A stretch of DNA of 64,000 nucleotides, from NCBI GenBank assembly GCA_020080175.1, contig JAGHQL010000039.1:93273-157272 (forward strand). Direction: 5' to 3'. The DNA is from Glutinoglossum americanum (taxonomy: Eukaryota; Ascomycota; Geoglossomycetes; Geoglossales; Geoglossaceae). A model generated the notes under the pieces. That model was given only the letters and a program-made list of their open reading frames with translations, was not told the DNA's origin and searched no databases. A program made the position numbers and the translations under genes. Positions 12,849-23,777 of this stretch are shown here, piece after piece. Every line of letters begins with the position of its first letter. Within the stretch, counting starts at the first letter, position 1.

Positions 12849-13037
12849 TGCGCCCCCCCCCCCCCCCCCCCCCCCTTCCCCCCCGCCCGGGGGTTTTTGG
12901 GGGGGGGGGGGCGGGGCTTGTGTGGTAAAGGGGGGGCCACCTGGGGGGGGGTGGGGGGTGTTNNNNNNNNNNCCCCCCCCCCCCCCCCGGGTTGGGGGGG
13001 GGGGGGGGGGGCGCCCCCCCCCCCCCCCCCCCCCCGT
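12849..13037. repeat. Poly(C)/poly(G) block containing a 10-N assembly gap
   Basis: About 190 bp consist almost entirely of runs of C and G up to about 25 long, with unknown bases at 12963-12972. The true length and sequence are uncertain. Such tracts can form G-quadruplex or triplex structures and are also prone to sequencing and scaffolding artefacts. Translations through this block are meaningless. Confidence 0.9.
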
Positions 13038-13362
13038 CTTACCATGGTTCGGTGGTTTTACGGGTGGTTGGGCGATGATCTGATGTCGTAAAGGGCGTGT
13101 CATCTGGCTGTTGTTGGGGTGGTTATTTCTCGGTTGTGGGTAGGGCTTTCTAGCTTGGGGCCTGGTATCTAGAAAATTGGATACTTTTTTTTTTCTCGCT
13201 CGTCACGACTGACCAACGGGTCCCGCCTGGATATCATACTGCGTGTCGCGGACTCAAGAAAAAAAAAAAAAGGTTAAAGACGAGCCCATTTGTTTTTGGC
13301 TTTCAGCCTTACAGCACGCAGTCTCGCCTCTTCCCGTCTTCGTCTCTGCTCGCGTGATTAAG

Positions 13363-13436
13363 GGTTGGTCGCCGGTGCAATAACCCGGCAATTGGCAGGG
13401 CATGCGCTTCAGTGGTTATGCACCGGCGAGCCAACC
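13363..13436. repeat. 22-23 bp near-perfect inverted repeat (stem-loop)
   Basis: The arm at 13363-13385 (GGTTGGTCGCCGGTGC...) is the reverse complement of 13414-13436 (GGTTATGCACCGGCG...) except for two small bulges, with a 28-nt loop. It is intergenic with no flanking target-site duplication that I can see. It could be a MITE remnant or structured RNA. Confidence 0.6.
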
Positions 13437-14386
13437 TGCCGAGTAATATTGAGAGTTAAACCCGGGTGTGCTGAAACGTACCGACAAAAAGTCCCGCCGT
13501 TTCAGTCTTCTTCACCGAGTCTGGAATAAATGTATATGCACGCCAGAAACATGACGTACCCTAAACAGGGACTTTTGAAAGACAGCGGCCGTGGAGAAAT
13601 ACAAAGCTTTGGATCTTTTGGGGTCTTGCGGGATTTTGTTTGTCTCTTTTCCTGTAGGGTACAGTAGTAAGATGCACAGCAGCGGCTGCTCACTCCTGGT
13701 CAACCTTCCCCGCCCGTTACCACAATAGTCATGTCCCCTTGATATGCAATTTTGGGTTCTAGAGGGTGTTGTAATCATGGTGAGTTTCTATCTTCTACGA
13801 TATCCCATAGGATCTGCTCTCCCGCTTATACATATGTATTTGTCAAGTGGTTGGGAATATTGCAAGTGGAGCTATATCTGTATGTATGTACATTGCAGTC
13901 CAAACCACTCCGGTCTCGCATGGGCCCCGATACCGCTAGCCCATTAATATCCTATAGCCCGTGTGCACATTTCTGACAACCCTGTGCAGCACCACCCTGT
14001 CGGTCCTACTTGATGTTGTTCCGGGGTACCATCTACCTCGCCATTTCGAAGCAAGGATGACTGATATAGTCACATGTATCGTGATATGCGTTTCGTGTCT
14101 CCCGGTCCATAGCTTGGTAAAGGAGATCTATGGCTTGTATTAGGGGGCCAGTGGACTTTGGTATTTTGAATCAATATCTTGTTGCATGGATGGACCATCT
14201 CGAGGATCGGCTTGTTGGTGTCGACACAGCCTTCCGGGCCTTCCTCGAGCGGGTAGGAGAGCGGCGTCGGGTATGGTGCGGTTGAGTAGGATGAGAGGCT
14301 CAATCCAGGTCCCCTCAGTGACGGAGCCGCATGCAGGAGGAAATGATATAATTCTGCTCTCGCCACCCTAGCGACATCACTGCCTG

Positions 14387-16404
14387 CTAGTAGGTTTGTC
14401 CTGAAGCCGACGTGGCATACTCATAATCTTGCTGGAGGGGCAGGATAACGCTCTGATAGAAGCGCTCCCTAAAGTCGTCGTCATCGAGACTATAGGTGAA
14501 GGTTTCGAAATTACAACGTATGCACCTGATGACAGCCCTGGCGTAATTCGTAAGCTCGCGCGTTTCAATTGTTTCGATAAGTCGATTCGCGATAGAAAAC
14601 TCGGTGAAGTTGGTTTCATTCCCTTGACTATCAAGATCTTCGGCAGTCTTGAAGGATAAGATAGGTTTACCGTAAGATAGCTCCAGTAATGCTATGCCTA
14701 AGGCGAATACCATCTCGTTTTTGATAAAGCTGCGGGACTTTAATTGCGTAGATTGCTTGGGACATGGTGTGGGTGCAAAGCTTTTCGATACATATGGCTG
14801 ACTGACGAGCGAGATTTCTTTGCTCTTGATGAAGTATATATCCTTCATTCCCCAGCTCCGGCTCAGCCAGGGCGTGTCGTGAAGTTGCAAAACTGCGAAA
14901 GCTAACGTGAGAGCAAGAGTGCACCTATAGAAGTCGGTTAACTTAGTAGCGAGGGGTGGGTCGGGGTATTACTTCTCCTTGATAGCTATGTTTCTCCGAC
15001 AGAGAATTTCTTGACAGGATGCGTACTCTCTGGTCCCGCCCTCAGGGCTGGGCTGGGTAATGGAGTAGACGTGATGCTGCCAAGGCTGGTCGTCGAGGAA
15101 ACCAAGACAGCACATCGTCTGGATTTTTCGACCGAGGCTTTTGCACAGATCATCTATCCTGGCTGTTGGCGGCGAGGGTTGCTGCGAGGGAGTCGAAACT
15201 GACGAGAGTGATGAAGACAGCATGACCGTTGGTGGAGTTGCAAAGCGAGCAGTTTTTTTGATTGAAGGATGAATGGAGGTAACGCGCGTTGCCCTAAACT
15301 GTCAGCATCATGCAAAGCAGATATGAAATTGGCATTAAATGTTCAGACCCCTTGAAGTCGGGATCTGGCTGGCTTCATTCGTGATGTGATCTCCGGAAAA
15401 GCCAAGAATGCAAAGCAAGGGAACTCACGGAGTATTTGGAGTCTGCAAAGGTTCGATTTCGACATCTCGCCAATCCCAGGGTAGTGAGGCTGCCGTAGAG
15501 GCATTTATATCGAAGGAGAATAAAAAACCAAACCGGATACTCCTGTCTCTAGTCTCACCCCCATTTCGCACGTCTAGTCGTAAGTGGGCACGGTGAGGGT
15601 TTTTACATGAACAAGCACAAGACCATCGCGAGCTGAGGGTCTCGAATAGCCTCCGTGCGTGATCCCGGATGCTTACCCAGTAGGCGGCATTTATGCGGCG
15701 TTTTCGCTCTAGGCGGAGTGGTTCAAGTGCGATTGCTCCTTTAGTCAAAGCCGCGACCTGGTTGATGTCACCAACGATTTCGGCTAACAGGTTAGCGTAC
15801 CTATTGGAGTCGAAACCACCCTTGATACGCGTCAAGGGTTTTCCGAAGAATCTGTCGCGAGCTGCTACGTCGACAGTGCCGTCCTTCGTAATCCAAGGTG
15901 GCTAGTAGAGTAGGGTCAGTGCGGTAACTTAATTCGGGAATTTGATTTGACGCCGACCCTCATATCATCATCCAGCTTCAACTTCTTGCTGAATAGGATA
16001 ATCTTCTTGTTAAGCTGCTTGATGGATGATCTGTATGGTCCGTAGTCCGATCCAAGCCGTTCATGCAGACTTTCGCCAAGCTCCGCATCCTTCCAGGCAT
16101 TTCCTTCAGGCTTCTCGAGCAACTCGTAGAACTTGTTATCTGGAAGCATCAGAGGGCTTAGAAGCTGCTCGCAGGAATCTCTGTATATGGATAGGCCGGT
16201 AATAAACGAGGTGTGCAGGTTTTCGAAAACGCTTTCATAGTCCTTCATGTGCTTGATTGTCGAAACCTGTAATAATTAGCGTTAGCTCTCTGCGCCTCGA
16301 TATGAACCACTTCAGCTTCTAACCCCGTCGGAATAGTGCTCGAGCGCACTGATTAGTAAAGGGATAGAGCCAAGGACTGCTCCCGCCACCTCGAAGCCGC
16401 TCAT
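14387..16404 (-). CDS. DUF7580-family protein (fungal, possible NLR partner)
   Basis: Five exons on the minus strand (16404-16324, 16266-15958, 15901-15429, 15293-14973, 14924-14387) join in phase to 573 aa. It begins MSGFEVAGAVLGSIPLLIS, the small hydrophobic helix that opens many fungal DUF7580 proteins, followed by an all-helical region (KDYESVFENLHTSF... to KLKLDDD). Then comes the family-typical block with GGFDSNRYANLL, AIALEPLRLERKR, YWVSIRDHARRL and SSRWSC. A linker with KKTARFATPP leads to the C-terminal domain with VLQLHDTPWLSRSW and IKSKEISL...FALGIALLELSYGKP, which resembles the end of a degenerate kinase-like fold. Donor GTCGGC at 15957 is non-consensus. It lies divergent to the NLR at 16674; a helper or effector role for that NLR is inference. 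DUF7580 function is unknown. Confidence 0.8.
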
Positions 16405-16673
16405 GATGGCAAATGGCGGTAGTAGTAGAGATGAGCGTAGTGAGGTGGGTTCCCCGCACCTTTCGAGGATTCAGCTTCAATCTTTTCGGACTGAGCCGGG
16501 TTTCGATTTTCTTTAGGGCGGCGTCAAGCATTGGCTACCTAAACCCCACTTCAATGCCGCCTTAAACCCAGTTGAATGTGTCAGCCTCGCCGGCATCTCC
16601 TCAGCTTCACAGTCCACGGTATCAACCCCTACATTCAAAGTCGCTCACTATATGGGGCCCACCGATAACTAGA
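16405..16673. promoter_or_regulatory. Shared divergent promoter of the DUF7580 and NLR genes
   Basis: Only 269 bp separate the two start codons, so the genes must share upstream control elements. A CTATATGGG element lies about 25 bp before the NLR start. The plus-strand frame stays open some 100 bp upstream without an obvious earlier conserved start, so the intergenic part could be even shorter. Confidence 0.5.
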
Positions 16674-19600
16674 ATGGAATGCCGCATCTCTGAAGCTCAT
16701 GCGAAGTGCTTTCTCTCTTTCGTAGAGCTTATTTCCGTCATCGAAAATCCAGTGCGAGACTTCCGAGATCAAGCGCCTCTGAAAGACGTCCTGGAGGAAT
16801 TTGACAGATATAAATTATGGGCAGGGAATGTCGGTGCTGCGCACTCTGGCAAGTACTATCAGATCTCTCTTGACTATCGTCTGAGAGAAGCGTCTTTCTA
16901 CAAAACTCAGGTACGTTGGTGACAATTCTCAGCACTGAGTATATCTTCCTCGTTTCTGTTCATGTAGGACGTCTCTAGGAGCCTAAATTTAAAGTTCAAC
17001 CTTTGTGCGGACTCTAGTGTATACCCGCATGACCGACTTCTTACTTCCTCTTGACAACCCTAAAAGTCACATATCCATCTCAAATATTTCCCCTGCGCCT
17101 CGCATATCCCAATTCAATACCTGTGCTAGGATTGCCTCAACATAGACCACCATTTGTCTTAATCACAATTTGTCTCGCATTCTGTCCGTTGCTAACTTTC
17201 ATCTTGTTTTCAAAGGTATTGAAACTTCTAGGAACGTTAGACAACATAGTAAGGAAATCAATCTCTTTTGATGTTCAAATTTGCGCGGGCAGACCGCAGG
17301 ATGCTCCACCAATTTTACAAAGAGACCAAGTTTTGTAATGGAGACCTACATGGGCCTCTGGGAATCGCCCTTCTTGGTCACTGCATGCTTCGTACCGCTG
17401 AATTTACCATCAATTCTGTAGGTGCAGAAAAGTAAGCTCAGTATAGCCTTGAATGGGCCGCACTGCTAATAAACGACCTTAGCTATATCACTTCTTCAGG
17501 GCAAGAGGAAACCGTTTGAGGAGTTGTCATTCTTAGATGATAAATCCCAATCGGATCCAACACCGCCCTCGGATGGTGACTCCGACGGGCAGGCTGAGAC
17601 AGACGACTCGCCGTGGGAAATTTCATCAAGCTCCGGTGATGATGATCAACCTGACCCTGGGGACCGCCCAAAGCTTTTAGACAAGTATGGTACCTCTTCT
17701 AGCACGCAACAGGCAACCGTTGGCACCCAGCAATTCAGCTCAGCTATGATTCCGGTCCAGAAACCGGCCATGGAGATGCCCCAATTAATCGAATCTGTTA
17801 AATTCACGATCACCTGCCTATACAAGATGCCTATTCGACGGCCAGCTTCTCTTGATCGGCTTATACAAAAGGCGTCAGTTGATGCATCCTTCTATCAAGC
17901 TTTTGATGTACTATACGTTAAAGATAAGTTCCCGCAGCTAGATACGATGGTAGCGACTCGGCTGGGCAAGATGATATCTCGTCGTCGTCAGTTGCTCTTC
18001 TACCGGCTTTCTCATAACGATGGCCTTCAGACATCAAAGGTTGAGCCCAAAGTCGCACTATCAGCTCCATTAGCTACAAAGCCGCTATCGCTAGAGAAGA
18101 GCGACAGCGGCCTGGAAGCAGCGAGCGAGGCTGCCGTCAGCAAAGTAGCCCAAAGCCAAGCAGCGAGTAGTCGATACACTCTACACACAAAAGCTACGAC
18201 CTTGCGCCTTAACGCCCCTCAAGTTGATACCATAGCCACCCTCTATGCTCCTTCAATTGCCGAATCTGAGTTATCAATGCCATCCAGTTACTCTGGTGAA
18301 AACCTGCGAGTCGAAGTGCCGCCACGCCCAAAGGGGAAGGATAACAAAGATCTTGACCGCTTTGAGTGTCCTTACTGTTTGGTGGCTCAATTCGTTAAAA
18401 CTGACAGAGCTTGGAAGTACGTGTTGTGAAGGCTGCGAATGATTGGGTCCTGTCTAATAATTTCGTGTAGGAAGCATGTCCTTGGAGACTTGCAACCGTA
18501 CGTTTGCACATATCCAGACTGTGACTTATTAGAACACTTTTTCAATAGCCGAGAAGAGTGGTACAAGCACGAGATCCAACGGCATAGAGTTGAATGGTTC
18601 TGCAACATCGAGGGCCATCCACGATACGCGGAGCGATCTGATTTTCTAACGCACATGGAACTAGCTCACAGCACGACCTTCAATGATAACCAGCGGTCGC
18701 TGCTGCTCAACATGTTCCAATGCGCCTCGCGAAGTCTTGTAGGAAATTGCAATCTTTGCTTGAGATCTTCCGTCAAGCTTAAAAGCCATGTCTCTCGTCA
18801 TTTGGAGCAAATTGCTCTATTTGCTCTCCCAAGGGTCAATGAAGCAGCAGGCACCGGGACGGCTGAGCTGAACTCGCATTTCTCTGAACAGAATGTGAAT
18901 GGTTCAACTCATCGGGGCCGCCCCCAGAAAATATCCCAAGAATCCGAAAGCAGTTTGTCGAGGTCGCAGAGCAAGCAGTCCCAGCCGGCCGACGCGCAAC
19001 CAGAGGGACCGAGCAACGACGACCCTGTTGACCAGATCACCATTCCGGACGGAGCGGATTCCTCTTGGGATACGATAACAGACAAGTTCTCCAAAGCCAG
19101 AATGGACCTTCACCAAGAGACGGCGCCGGAATCAGAGCCAAAACCGGTACTGAGGTCTGTTTCGGGGCTAGAACCATGGAATCTCCAAAAAGGTAATGGA
19201 AAGGCCCCGCACCTCGCCATTTACTCGGTTGCAGAGATGCTAAATGTAAGCCTTAGATCAAGTGAGACGAGATATTATGACCTGGATATCCCCTCTGAAT
19301 TATTCTACTAAACAGGATGATATTTTCCGTAGGCGTCAAGAAGGAACTGGGGAGTGGCTATTGAATGCCGATGCCTTCGAGAAGTGGCAGGATGGAACCG
19401 AGAGGACTCTATGGTGTCCTGGAATCCGTATGATACTCCCATTCGGCAGCTTTAACACTGTTGCTCTCTACTAACGGGCCTAAGCGGGTGCTGGTAAAAC
19501 CATCCTTACGTATGTGCATCTTCTTGGTAAATTACTCTGTATGCACGAGTTAACTGGACGTTCTTAGATCAATTGTCGTGGACTACCTCGAGCGGTCCTT

Positions 19601-22600
19601 TGGAGGAGGGAATATCGCCGTTGCGTGCATATACTGCAGCTATAAGGAGAAAGAAGGCCAAACAGTCGTCAATCTTATCGCGAGCCTGTTGCGGCAGCTA
19701 ATCCAGAAAAACGCCTTCATTTCTAATGAGATATCATCACTTTATCACCACCATATCGAGAAGCAGACGCGCCCTACATTTGACGAATGGTTTAAATTGC
19801 TACAGTCAGAGGCCCATCATCTTTCGAAGGTGTTCATTGTCATCGATGCTCTTGATGAATGCCCTGAAAGCAACGGCACCAGAGATGGCTTTCTCACCGA
19901 GATTCAAAAGCTGCCAAACATACATCTATTGGTTACCTCGCGGCACATCCCATCTATTGAGCGTGTGTTTGGAAAGGCAGCGCGTATGGAAGTTCAGGCA
20001 AGCAATGGGGATGTTAGAAGATATCTTGAATGTCGGATTATGAGGGATCATCGATTGGTACGCCGTATTGAAGCGGATCCTGCTTTGCAAGAAGCCATCA
20101 TAAATGCTATTATTGAGAAGGCTAAGGGAATGTAAGCACCCGATAGCAAGCCCTTAGCAAAGTCATATATGCTTTTGCTCATTCGTTCCTGGAAGGTTCC
20201 TTCTGGCTCAGCTTCATATGGACTCCCTGTTAAGAAAAGAAACTTGCGAGGACGTTCGGAAAGCTCTGGAGACTCCGCTAGAGGAGTTGGATGATTTCTA
20301 CAAGGAAGAGATGCGGAGAATTGAGAGCCAAGACACCGGTGATAAGCGACTGGCCGAGCGGGTCCTTTTCTGGGTCTCCTGCGCTCTGGAGCCGTTGACT
20401 TTGAAAAAGCTTCAACATGCACTAGCAGTCAAACCAGGCGAATCATGGCTTGACGATGACAGCATTTTAGACGCTGACATCTTGACATCTGTGTGCGCTG
20501 GATTGATCATTATCGATCTGGAGACTAGCATAATCCGTCCGGTGCATTACACTACCCAGGAGTACTTTAAGCGTATCCGTATAGCCAGGTTTCCGGGCGC
20601 CCAGACGAGTATCGCAGCGACTTGCCTCACATACATCTCATTCGATATATTTGCTGCGGGCCCTTGCCATAGCGACCAGGAGATGGAGATTCGGATGCAT
20701 AAATATCCTCTCCTTGAGTATGCCGCTCGACATTGGGGTGATCATGCACGTGGAGACCCGGAAGAGACGATCAAAGAGCTAGCTCAGGAATTTCTCGAGC
20801 ACAACTCGAAAGTGATGTGCTCCAACCAAGTCATGCACATTCCAGGATCTCGATATCCTGGGTATAGCCAGAGATTTCCGAGACGTCTAACTGGATTGCA
20901 TATCGCCGCATCTATCGGCTTGGCGAAAGTTGTCTGGCTACTACTCGAGCGCGAAGGCGCCGATGTGGACCCCAAGGACAATAACGGTTGGACACCTCTG
21001 TCGTGGGCCGCGAATAAGGGGCATGAAGTAGTGGTGCGGCTTCTGATCGAGCGCGAAGGCGTCAATGTAGATTCCAGGGATAACTCCGGTCAGACGCCGC
21101 TGTCGTGGGCCGCGGAGAGTGGGCACGAGGCGGTGGTGCGGCTTCTGTTCGAGCGTGACGACGTGGATGTGGACTCCAAGGACAATTGCGGTCGGACGCC
21201 GCTGTCGTGGGCCGCGAGGAACGGGTATGGAGTGGTGGCGCAGCTGCTGGTCGAGCGTGAAGACGTCGATGTGGACTCCAAGGACGACTCCGGTCGGACG
21301 CCACTGTCATGGGCCGCGGAGGACGGGCATGAGGCGGTGGTGCGGCTTCTAGTCGAACGCGAAGGCGTCGATGTTAACTCCAAGGATGATTTCAATCGGA
21401 CGCCGCTGTCGTGGGCCGCGAGGAATGGGTACGAAGCGGTGGTGCGGCTTCTGATAGAGCGTAAAGGCGTCGATGTAGACTCGAAGGATGACTCCGGCCA
21501 GGCGCCGCTGTTATGGGCCGCAGAGAACGGGTACGAGGCGGTGGTGCGGCTCCTGGTCGAGCGCGGAGGTGCTAATGTGAACTCTAAGGATAATTCCGGT
21601 CTGACGACGCTGTCGTGGGCCGCTGAGAAGGGGCGTGAGGCGGTGGTGCAGCTTCTGGTCGCGCGAGACGACATCGATGTGGACTCTAAGGACAATAACA
21701 GTCGGACACCGCTGTCATGGGCTGCGGAGAGTGGGCACGAGGCGGTGGTGCGGCTCCTAGTTGAGCGCGATGACGTCGATGTGAACTCCAAGGACAATAG
21801 TGGTCGGACGCCGCTGTTGTGGGCTGCGGAGAGGGGACACGAGGTGGTGGTGCGGCTCCTAGTTGAGCGCAATGACGTCGATGCGAACTCCAAGGACAAT
21901 ATCGGCCGGACGCCGCTGTCGTGGGCCGCCGGGAGGGGGCATGAGGCGGTGGTGCGGCTGCTGGCCGAGAGCGAAGGCGTTGATGCGAACACCAAGGATG
22001 ACTTCGGTCGGACGCCGCTGTCGTTGGCGGCCGGGGATGGGCACGAGGGGGTAGTACGGCTTCTGGTCGAGCGTAAAGGCGTCGATGTGGACTCCAAGGA
22101 CAATAGCGGTCGGACGCCGCTGTCATTGGCGGCCGAGAATGGGAGCGAGGCGGTAGTGCGGCTTTTGGTTGAGCGCGGCGATGTCAATGTGGACTCCAAG
22201 GACACTAGTGGTCGGACGCCGCTGTCGTGGGCCGCCGGGAGGGGGCATGAAGTGGTGGTGCGGCTACTGGCCGAGCGCGAAGGCGTCGATGTGGACTCCA
22301 AGGGCAGTTACGGTCGGACGCCGCTGTTGTTGGCGGCCGAGAATGGGCACGAGGCGGTAGTGCGGCTTCTGGTCGAGCGTGGCGACGTTGATGTGGACTA
22401 CAAGGACATTAGCCGTCGGACGCCGCTGTCGTTGGCGGCCGAGAATGGGCACGAGGCGGTAGTGCGGCTTCTGGTCGAGCGTGGCGACGTTGGTGTGGAC
22501 TACAAGGACATTAGCGGTCGGACGCCGCTGTCGTTGGCCGCGTGGAACGGGCATGAGGCGGTGGTGCGGTTTCTGGTCAAGCACGGGGGCGCCGATGTGA

Positions 22601-22701
22601 ACTCCAAGGACGATCGGGGTCATACGCCGCTGTCATCGGCCGTGATCAACCGGCATCAAGCCATAGTGCGGCTGCTGGCTCCGCTCACTTCAGGCCCCTA
22701 G
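16674..22701 (+). CDS. NLR-like STAND protein: helical N-domain, C2H2 fingers, NACHT, 17-18 ankyrin repeats
   Basis: Nine exons (16674-16910, 17216-17248, 17422-17431, 17483-18416, 18471-19245, 19316-19427, 19485-19509, 19568-20131, 20196-22701) join in phase to 1731 aa. The N-terminal helical domain (residues 1-115; DEFDRYK-type, ISLDYRLREA) is typical of fungal C2H2-NACHT proteins. C2H2-like fingers lie at about 387-470 (FECPYCL, YVCTYPDC, EEWYKHEIQRHR, CNLCLRSSVKLKSHVSRH). The NACHT has Walker A GAGKT split over introns (about 702-708), Walker B FIVIDALDEC (about 797) and a winged-helix-like linker. Ankyrin repeats run from about 1128 to the end with 34-aa periodicity. STAND proteins of this kind sense a ligand through the repeats and oligomerise through NACHT; in fungi several control incompatibility and cell death. 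It is intact, with all catalytic motifs present. Exon 3 is only 10 nt. Confidence 0.9.
20990..22690 (+). repeat. 102-bp tandem DNA repeats encoding the ankyrin domain
   Basis: Within the last NLR exon about 17 units of 102 bp encode TPLSWAA.xGHEAVVRLLvER.dVDVdSKDnSGR-type repeats. The units are much more alike than normal ankyrin repeats, including synonymous positions (CGGACGCCGCTGTCGTGGGC recurs many times). The high GC and lack of stops also create long antisense frames. This indicates recent unit duplication or conversion. Confidence 0.9.
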
Positions 22702-23777
22702 CCGCCATCCGGCCACCAGCCTCACCCACCACCTCGACCCTCATCTCCTTTTTTTATATGCAGTTTTTCTTGCTTTTTGGGTTCTAGGAGATATACCATA
22801 TCTAGTCATGATGATATTTCTATACCTTGGATAAAGTTACTTTTAGCCCAAGCGGTGCGTAACAGATGTTGCAACACTCTGCATGACTGACACTGTTGTT
22901 TATGACAGCTGTTATTTCCCGAGAGTACGGCGATCAGCCAAACTACCTAGGATAGGATACTATATCGGATGGTAATATAGGTTCGACCTTCCCCGCGTTG
23001 TTCCGGATCCCGCTTCATCTTTGTTCGTTGGCGTATATATATGCAATAAACAAATACGGTATCCATGCCTTTGATGAGCTTTCACCCAGACATCTTTTGT
23101 TGTTCTCCCCGGTAATCGCCGTTCGATCAGGGGCCACCTAGTGCGTTCTCGGGGGTGAGGCGAGCGCAAAATTTTTTTCCCCGGGAGAGGAACGGGATCC
23201 CTGGGAGCAAGGGAAGTGGATTATTTGGTTGCAACGATTTGAATTTCTATCACGGCACGGCTGCGTCGAGGCGGATATGTTTGTTGGGCTAAAAGGTGGG
23301 GGGAGCACAGGCGCAAACTTGGTAGAGGGAATGGACTTTTGTCGTCTCTCCGCCTCGTTCGAGACGCCCTTGCCCCGATCAGACATTTACCGGATGGATT
23401 ATATCCAGGTTTCTTTCTTTTCGCCCGGCCAGACACGTATCCAAAAAACGGACGACCGTTAAGTTGTGGTGCTTTTTTTTTTTTTTCAATTTTTTATTTT
23501 TATTTTTTCGAAGAAAAAAAAATTTATTGGTTCGTGCTAGTTACAGGAAAAAGAAAACAATGGTGAAGGGGGGGAGGGAAGGGACCTAGAAGGGGGGGAG
23601 GGTTTTATTTTTTTGGGAAAAAAATACCCGAGCCGCCCCGACCCCCGTACCCCGTAAAAACATGGGGGGACTTCTTTTCTTGGTGCGGCGGTGCGTATGT
23701 AGTATGACAAGTAGTCCGCCCATCCGTCGTCGTGTCGCGTGCATGCGGTAATCTAAACAAAGGCCCCACCCGCCCGT
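22702..23777. other. Intergenic stretch between convergent genes
   Basis: This holds the 3' region of the NLR and of the minus-strand P450. T- and A-rich tracts (23470-23525, 23607-23625) may serve as transcription end signals. I see no gene. Confidence 0.5.

Larger units (their letters stand above)
12014..14386. other. Low-complexity intergenic stretch
   Basis: No supported gene. The stretch contains a (TA)n microsatellite at about 12423-12448, paired A and T homopolymers at 12568-12642, a poly-C/poly-G block with an assembly gap, an inverted repeat at 13363-13436 and unremarkable sequence from 13.5 to 14.4 kb. Confidence 0.5.

Noticed and set aside
12581-13103. Gly/Pro-rich reading frames across the poly-C/poly-G block
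   Set aside because: They are translations of homopolymers and an N gap.
21090-22301. Long antisense frame (403 codons) opposite the ankyrin repeats
   Set aside because: Its Arg/Ser/Thr repeat is the mirror of the 102-bp ankyrin units; high GC and periodicity keep it open. It has no splice signals or motifs.
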